Assembly (NCBI RefSeq): GCF_002954615.1
Contig: NZ_MSCJ01000001.1
Coordinates: 1,798,001-1,862,000 of the forward strand
Length of the DNA stretch: 64,000 bases
Reading direction: 5' to 3'
Source of the DNA: Photobacterium angustum
GTDB lineage: Bacteria > Pseudomonadota > Gammaproteobacteria > Enterobacterales > Vibrionaceae
Part shown: positions 58,008 through 64,000 of the stretch, piece after piece
Position numbering within the stretch: position 1 is the first letter of the stretch
How the letters are laid out: each line of letters begins with the position of its first letter
Translations under genes and position numbers: made by a program
The notes under the pieces: generated by a model
Told to the model about the DNA's origin: nothing
Seen by the model: only the letters and a program-made list of their open reading frames with translations
Databases searched by the model: none

Positions 58008-59798
58008 TCACTCTGCGTCTTTTGCTTCTTCGTCTTTCTTAGCAATTTTAACGGCAATAGATAATTCTTCTAATGCTGCTGGGTTTGCTAGGCTTGGCGC
58101 GTCAGTTAATAGACATGCTGCTGCTGTTGTTTTAGGGAACGCGATAACATCACGGATGTTGTCTGTACCACAAAGTAGCATTACAAGACGGTCAAGACCA
58201 AACGCAAGACCTGCGTGTGGTGGCGTACCGAACTTCAGAGCGTCAAGTAGGAAACCAAACTTCAAACGTTGCTCATCAGCAGAGATACCTAAGATATCAA
58301 ATACTGTTGATTGCATATCAGAGTTATGGATACGTACTGAACCACCGCCCACTTCATAACCATTGATTACCATATCGTACGCGTTTGATAACGCTGCTGC
58401 AGGGTTAGCCGCTAGCTCTTCTGGTGTTAGGTTTAGTGGTGATGTGAATGGGTGGTGCATTGCAGATAGTGAACCATCTTCGTTCTCTTCGAACATTGGG
58501 AAATCAACAACCCAAAGTGGTTTCCATGCTGACTTGTCTGTTAGACCTAGATCTTCACCTAGTTTCAGACGAAGTGCACCCATCGCTTCTGTTACAACAC
58601 GCTTGCTGTCTGCACCGAATAAGATGATGTCGCCAGATTCTGCTTGAGTGCGATCAAGAAGATTAGCAACCACTTCTTCGTTAAGGAACTTAGCAACAGG
58701 AGATTGAACACCTTCAAAACCTGCAGCGCGATCGTTAACTTTCATCCATGCTAGGCCTTTCGCGCCATAGATACCCACGAACTTAGTGTATTCGTCGATT
58801 TGCTTACGGCTTAGCTCTGCACCACCTGGTACACGGATAACCGCTACACGACCTTTTTCGTCGTTTGCAGGGCCTGAGAAGACTTTGAAATCAACATCTT
58901 TAACGATGTCTGCAACATCAACTAGCTCAAGTGGGTTACGTAGATCTGGCTTATCAGAACCGAAACGACGCGCTGCTTCTTCGAAAGACATGATTGGGAA
59001 TGTGCCTAGATCTACGTTTAGTAGCTCTTTCCACATTTCAGTGATCATCTTTTCAGTTACAGCACGAACTTCTTCAGCTGTCATGAAAGACGTTTCGATA
59101 TCGATCTGAGTAAATTCAGGTTGACGGTCAGCACGTAAGTCTTCATCACGGAAACACTTAACGATTTGGTAGTAACGATCAAAACCAGACATCATTAGCA
59201 GCTGCTTAAATAGCTGTGGTGATTGTGGTAATGCGTAGAAGTTACCTTTGTGAACACGACTTGGTACTAAGTAATCACGTGCGCCTTCTGGCGTAGCTTT
59301 TGTTAGTACTGGTGTTTCAATATCAAGGAATGCATTGTCATCTAAGAAACGACGAACGAAGCTTGATGCTTTTGCACGTAGCTTAATACGATCGCTCATT
59401 TCTGGGCGACGAAGATCTAAGTAACGGTACTTTAGACGCTGCTCTTCAGAGTTCTTTTGGTTGAAATCAAGCGGTAACGCGTCAGAACGGTTAATGATTT
59501 CAAGGCCAGTTGCATAAATCTCAACTTCACCTGTTGCCATCTCTTTATTACATTGACTTTCAGGGCGCTCACGCACTTCACCCGTAAGACGAATACAAAA
59601 CTCGTTACGTAATTGGTTTGCTTGTGTGAAGATCTCAGTCATATCAGGATCAATAACAACCTGAACCACACCTTCGCGATCACGCATATCAATAAAGATA
59701 AGGCCGCCTAAATCACGACGACGGTTTACCCAGCCGCATAAATCGACTGTTTGTCCTGCAAGGGACTTGTTCAGGTGTCCACAATAATGGGTGCGCAT
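58008..59798 (-). CDS. aspS: Aspartyl-tRNA synthetase AspS
   Basis: A 596-residue class II synthetase of the bacterial type: N-terminal OB-fold anticodon domain ([20 protein letters not shown] as start), catalytic domain with [19 protein letters not shown] (part [18 protein letters not shown] is motif 2), inserted GAD domain about 290-420, and motif 3 [14 protein letters not shown]. It charges tRNA-Asp. Length matches E. coli (590). Confidence 0.97.
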   Translation of the reverse strand: MRTHYCGHLNKSLAGQTVDLCGWVNRRRDLGGLIFIDMRDREGVVQVVIDPDMTEIFTQANQLRNEFCIRLTGEVRERPESQCNKEMATGEVEIYATGLEIINRSDALPLDFNQKNSEEQRLKYRYLDLRRPEMSDRIKLRAKASSFVRRFLDDNAFLDIETPVLTKATPEGARDYLVPSRVHKGNFYALPQSPQLFKQLLMMSGFDRYYQIVKCFRDEDLRADRQPEFTQIDIETSFMTAEEVRAVTEKMITEMWKELLNVDLGTFPIMSFEEAARRFGSDKPDLRNPLELVDVADIVKDVDFKVFSGPANDEKGRVAVIRVPGGAELSRKQIDEYTKFVGIYGAKGLAWMKVNDRAAGFEGVQSPVAKFLNEEVVANLLDRTQAESGDIILFGADSKRVVTEAMGALRLKLGEDLGLTDKSAWKPLWVVDFPMFEENEDGSLSAMHHPFTSPLNLTPEELAANPAAALSNAYDMVINGYEVGGGSVRIHNSDMQSTVFDILGISADEQRLKFGFLLDALKFGTPPHAGLAFGLDRLVMLLCGTDNIRDVIAFPKTTAAACLLTDAPSLANPAALEELSIAVKIAKKDEEAKDAE

Positions 59799-60118
59799 AA
59801 GAAATTCCCAATCTATATACTTTACATTCCTGCGTTTAGTGTCGATAACGCTAAACGTCAGGCGAATTCAATCCCGACCGCTTGCTGTCTAATTTATCGT
59901 CTAAATTGGATAGCAAGAAGGCCAAGAGGCAAAAATAACGAGGCATTATACCCAAACAGCCTCAATAAGCGAAGTGATCCGACGGTAATTCATCACCAAT
60001 TCGTTATGACGACTTTAAAGTCTTATTATGACCAAATATCTACGGCGATTTAGACTTTTACAAACAAAATCACGTAAGATAAATCATCACTCTCAACTTA
60101 ATAAACCCAAGTATTATT
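59799..60118. promoter_or_regulatory. Divergent control region between aspS and yecE
   Basis: 320 bp without a credible gene. CGTTTAG (59833-59839) and CTAAACG (59851-59857) form an inverted repeat about 35-60 bp before the aspS start, which could be an operator or a 5'-leader stem. Promoters for both genes must be here; I cannot place them with confidence. Confidence 0.5.
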
Positions 60119-61027
60119 ATGTCTTCACCTTCTGATTTATCTTTACCGTTATATCTTGGGTTATCTCAATGGTCACATAATCATTGGCAGCAAAGCATAT
60201 ACGGTAAAGGCTGTAAAAATGGTGACCGTTTAGCTCGCTATGCTGAGGTATTTCATACTGTCGAGGGAAATACCACCTTCTATGCTATTCCAAGTATGAC
60301 AACAGTAAAGAACTGGAACGATGCCACACCAGAATCGTTTCGTTTTACCTTTAAAATCCCACAAACCATCACCCACCAGCAGCAGTTACGTCATAGTAAT
60401 CAGAGCCTTGTTGACTTTTTAAATACCATGTCTCCGGTAGAAGAAAAAACGGGCGTATGGATGATTCAGTTACCTGCGAGGTTTAGTCCTCACGATTTAC
60501 CCTTGCTCGATGCCTTTTTAGATCAGTTTCCACGCCACTTTACTACAGGTGTCGAAGTTCGCCATCCTGCGTTCTTTGCCAAAGGCGAAGAGGAAAAAGC
60601 ACTTAATCGAATGCTGTTAGAAAAAGGCAGTAACCGCATTATTATGGATAGCCGTCCCGTATTTTCAGCCATAGCGAATACAGAGGCGGTAATTGATGCA
60701 CAAAAGAAGAAACCTCGCGTGCCTGTTCATGCAATCGCAACCGCTGATAACCCTGTGATCCGCTTTATTGGTCATCCTGATGATGCGTGTAACGATCCTT
60801 TTTTTAAAAACTGGCTACAACGACTGCCTTTATGGTTCAAAGAAGGTAAAACGCCCTATCTCTTTATTCATACCCCAGACAATAACGCTGCGCCTGAATC
60901 AGCCCGTCGGCTTTATAATGTGTTACGCGATCACCTTATCAGCGAAAACAACACTCTTTCGCCACTCCCCGAACTTGCTATACCCAGTGCAGCTGAAATA
61001 AGTACGCCACAAATCTCTTTGCTATAA
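60119..61027 (+). CDS. yecE: DUF72 family protein YecE
   Basis: A 302-residue TIM-barrel-like DUF72 protein, starting with a short polar stretch and LYLGLSQWSHNHWQQSIYG, with FHTVEGNTTFYAIPS and FRFTFKIPQTITH typical of the family. Function unknown. Its place between aspS and cmoAB is the same as in E. coli. Confidence 0.9.
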   Translation: MSSPSDLSLPLYLGLSQWSHNHWQQSIYGKGCKNGDRLARYAEVFHTVEGNTTFYAIPSMTTVKNWNDATPESFRFTFKIPQTITHQQQLRHSNQSLVDFLNTMSPVEEKTGVWMIQLPARFSPHDLPLLDAFLDQFPRHFTTGVEVRHPAFFAKGEEEKALNRMLLEKGSNRIIMDSRPVFSAIANTEAVIDAQKKKPRVPVHAIATADNPVIRFIGHPDDACNDPFFKNWLQRLPLWFKEGKTPYLFIHTPDNNAAPESARRLYNVLRDHLISENNTLSPLPELAIPSAAEISTPQISLL

Positions 61028-61195
61028 CGCAAATAATCAATCAAAGAACAAATCAGAAATCATTAAAGACAAATGCTGCTATTTTCTCTACAATACGCGA
61101 CCTTTCAAAGGTGATGGATCGCCTGAGTATCAGCAAAGTTTGATGCTCAATACGTACAATGGATCCCTGTTCTTTATATATTATGAGGTTCGTGA

Positions 61196-61927
<732 letters not shown>

Positions 61928-61942
61928 GGTTTTTTGTTCCAT

Positions 61943-62917
61943 ATGTTTAGTTTTTCTGATTTTTATCAGCTTCTTGCCCAGCATGAAACATTACGTCCAT
62001 GGCTAAATACTCTACCTAAACAATTAAGTGATTGGGAAAATAGAGAGCACGGTGATATGGCTCGTTGGGTTCGCGCATTGCAAAAGTTCCCAACCGATAA
62101 ACCCGATATTATTGATTTAAAAAATGAAGTTAGTGTTCGTAATGAAGTCCCAATTGCCGATGGCGAGAAAAAACGTTTAGAAAGTCTATTACGTTTGCTT
62201 CACCCTTGGCGTAAAGGCCCATTCACCATGCACGATATTCATATCGATACTGAGTGGCGCTCAGATTGGAAATGGGATCGTGTACTGCCTCACATTACAC
62301 CACTAAAAGGTCGTAGCGTATTAGATGTAGGCTGTGGTAATGGCTATCATATGTGGCGCATGTTGGGTGAAGGTGCAAAGCTTACCGTTGGTATCGACCC
62401 ATCAAGCTTATTTTTAATTCAATTTGAAGCCATTAAACGATTAATGGGCAATGATAATCGCGCATTCTTATTACCATTAGGTATTGAAGAACTGCCAGAA
62501 TTAAAAGCATTTGATACGGTATTTAGTATGGGGGTTCTGTACCACCGTCGTTCACCACTCGATCATATCATTCAGTTAAAAAATCAGCTGCGTAAAGGCG
62601 GTGAAGTCATTCTAGAAACATTGGTGATTGATGGTGATGAAAATGCGGTATTGGTTCCAACTCACCGTTACGCCCAAATGCACAATGTTTATTTCTTCCC
62701 ATCAGCAAAAGCATTAAAAGTGTGGATGGAAAAATGTGGCTTTGTTGATGTGCGTATTGTTGATGAGAATATAACAACAACAGATGAGCAAAGAACGACA
62801 GATTGGATGACAAATAATTCCCTTCCAGAATACTTAGATCCAGAAAATCCGTCAAAAACTATCGAAGGATATCCAGCACCAAAACGTGCGGTTTTAATAG
62901 CCCGCAATCCTGACTAG
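61943..62917 (+). CDS. cmoB: tRNA U34 carboxymethyltransferase CmoB
   Basis: A 324-residue methyltransferase-fold enzyme that transfers the carboxymethyl group of Cx-SAM to 5-hydroxyuridine at tRNA position 34. Landmarks: [19 protein letters not shown]-fold [29 protein letters not shown] and [16 protein letters not shown] at the end. I chose the ATG at 61943, which matches the family length; an in-frame TTG at 61934 would add three residues. Confidence 0.96.
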   Translation: MFSFSDFYQLLAQHETLRPWLNTLPKQLSDWENREHGDMARWVRALQKFPTDKPDIIDLKNEVSVRNEVPIADGEKKRLESLLRLLHPWRKGPFTMHDIHIDTEWRSDWKWDRVLPHITPLKGRSVLDVGCGNGYHMWRMLGEGAKLTVGIDPSSLFLIQFEAIKRLMGNDNRAFLLPLGIEELPELKAFDTVFSMGVLYHRRSPLDHIIQLKNQLRKGGEVILETLVIDGDENAVLVPTHRYAQMHNVYFFPSAKALKVWMEKCGFVDVRIVDENITTTDEQRTTDWMTNNSLPEYLDPENPSKTIEGYPAPKRAVLIARNPD

Positions 62918-62928
62918 TAACTGACACT

Positions 62929-62947
62929 GGGATGCTGTTCGCATCCC
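62929..62947 (+). terminator. Terminator after cmoB
   Basis: GGGATGC (62929-62935) pairs with GCATCCC (62941-62947), loop of 5 bases, followed by TTTTT. Confidence 0.9.
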
Positions 62948-63003
62948 TTTTTGTAAGGTAAACTACGGTCGACATTAGAAAATAGACGCACATAGGAGAT
63001 ATG

Positions 63004-63813
63004 ATGCTTCGCTTCAGCGTACCATTAATCACAATTGCAATACTGACAGGGTGTTCAACCACGCAGCCTCAAGATCATCAAGAAACCTTGGCTGCGATCA
63101 GCAACGTAGAACAGAACATTAATTCTCAATTCGATACTGTTTCTACTCGAATGGATTCACAACAGCAATATATTACCGAGCTAGAAAGTAAATTAGCGTC
63201 TATATCTAAAGATCTAAAGTTTATTAAGCAAAAAAGCTTAGAAAAGCCTAAAGTTATTGTTGAAAAACAAATTGTTCGAGTGCCTATTGAGCCTAAAATT
63301 GAAGAAAATCCAACACAAGCCAATGGTAAAGCTATCCTTGGTCAGGAAGAGTGGGTTTGGCTTGATTCGGTTAAATCATTCTTTAGAGCACGTGTCGATA
63401 CAGGTGCAACCACCTCTTCTTTAAATGCTGTTGATGTACAAACTTTTGAACGAGATGGTAAAGAGTGGGTGCGTTTTAGCCTAAGCCATGATTCAGCAGA
63501 AGATACACCAGAAGAAAAAGCACAAAACGATAAAGCAACACCTGAAACTATCGAAGCACCTATTCTGCGTTGGGTTCGTATCCGCCAATCAACCTCAGAA
63601 GATGCGGTACGTCGCCCTGTAATTGAAGCTTGGATCACGCTTGGCAATTTACATGAAAAAGCGCAATTCACGCTTGCAGATCGAACTAAGATGGATTTCC
63701 CTGTTTTATTGGGTCGTGAGTTCTTTAAAGACATTGCACTCGTTGATGTGGGTAAAGAATTTGTTCAAGGAAAAACTGAGCCAAAACCAGAGCCAGTTAG
63801 TGCTAATAAATAA
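63004..63813 (+). CDS. Retropepsin-like (RimB/ATP-dependent zinc protease family) lipoprotein
   Basis: A 269-residue lipoprotein with lipobox ILTGC, a coiled coil at about 30-75 and a C-terminal aspartic-protease-like domain of the family long labelled putative ATP-dependent zinc protease (PF05618). The active-site motif is D132-T-G-A in RVDTGATTSSLNA, and FPVLLGREFF near the end fits the second conserved block. I chose the second of two adjacent ATGs because it is better spaced from GGAG. The next gene starts 14 bp downstream. Members often neighbour a RimK-like ligase and a transglutaminase-like membrane protein. Confidence 0.82.
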   Translation: MLRFSVPLITIAILTGCSTTQPQDHQETLAAISNVEQNINSQFDTVSTRMDSQQQYITELESKLASISKDLKFIKQKSLEKPKVIVEKQIVRVPIEPKIEENPTQANGKAILGQEEWVWLDSVKSFFRARVDTGATTSSLNAVDVQTFERDGKEWVRFSLSHDSAEDTPEEKAQNDKATPETIEAPILRWVRIRQSTSEDAVRRPVIEAWITLGNLHEKAQFTLADRTKMDFPVLLGREFFKDIALVDVGKEFVQGKTEPKPEPVSANK

Positions 63814-63827
63814 ATGATGAGGATGTC

Positions 63828-64000
63828 ATGACGTCTAGAGTACCTTTTTATATCCTTATTTCACTGCTTATTATTGCAGGTTTAGGGCTGAGCATGTATC
63901 GCCACGATGTCTACGGTGTGCCGTGGACACCAGGCGATGAGCGTGCAGTGTGGGAAGTTGAAGCACGTGTTCAATTCGATGCTGTTGGTGATCCTGTACA
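63828..64000 (+). CDS. Inactive transglutaminase fused to 7TM domain (partial, cut by window end)
   Basis: The first 57 codons are seen, starting MTSRVPFYILISLLIIAGLG with one membrane helix, followed by YRHDVYGVPWTPGDERAVWE. The helix plus the following block matches the start of the inactive-transglutaminase/7TM family that accompanies the preceding lipoprotein family. GAGGATG precedes the ATG. The rest lies outside the window. Confidence 0.7.
   Translation, partial: MTSRVPFYILISLLIIAGLGLSMYRHDVYGVPWTPGDERAVWEVEARVQFDAVGDPV

Noticed and set aside
59751..60053. 100-codon + strand frame across the aspS start and intergenic region
   Set aside because: It overlaps the start of aspS on the other strand, shows no recognisable domain, and lies where divergent promoters are expected.

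Overview
The window looks like chromosomal DNA of a marine gammaproteobacterium of the Vibrionaceae, most likely Photobacterium. The evidence is moderate-to-low GC, a tol-pal block, a cydABX-ybgE operon, and a ruvBA/ruvC-yebC-aspS-yecE-cmoAB block that keeps enterobacterial gene order, plus Vibrio-style giant type I secreted adhesins. I cannot name the species from the sequence alone.

Positions 1-29760 form a biofilm or surface-adhesin locus. Two tandem paralogous giant proteins (4274 and 3260 residues) are followed by a LapB-type ABC exporter, a LapC/HlyD-type adaptor, a TolC-type outer-membrane protein, an OmpA-type lipoprotein and a PstS-like periplasmic protein. A strong terminator closes the block. 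The adhesins share an N-terminal retention-like region, Ig-like repeats of about 101 residues, a long cadherin/T1SS-143-like stalk and a C-terminal RTX/VCA0849-type secretion signal. The larger one carries a near-identical 1518-bp five-domain unit, present two and three-fifths times.

Positions 29772-37470 hold small-molecule transport and signalling genes. They are the alanine exporter alaE, a yhjX-ypdB-ypdA set with a candidate YpdB double box upstream of yhjX, and a ynjC-ynjD-ynjF operon that lacks the solute-binding gene ynjB.

Positions 37681-40776 are the most unusual stretch: three consecutive small secreted proteins that together resemble a copper amine oxidase. The first looks like the N2/N3 domains. 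The other two are compact catalytic-domain homologues, one keeping the copper His residues, the catalytic Asp and the cofactor Tyr, the other having lost most of them.

Positions 40798-41369 hold two serine tRNAs with a textbook promoter, followed by two 128-bp tandem repeats that carry a terminator and a remnant of a tRNA 3' end.

Positions 41563-64000 are mostly core genes: a UPF0149 gene, nadA, cpoB-pal-tolB-tolA-tolR-tolQ-ybgC, ybgE-cydX-cydB-cydA with a perfect FNR-type site in a 946-bp gene-free region, ruvB-ruvA, a methyl-accepting chemotaxis protein lying between ruvA and ruvC, then yebC, aspS, yecE, cmoA and cmoB. The last two genes are a retropepsin-like lipoprotein and the start of an inactive-transglutaminase/7TM gene cut by the window edge.
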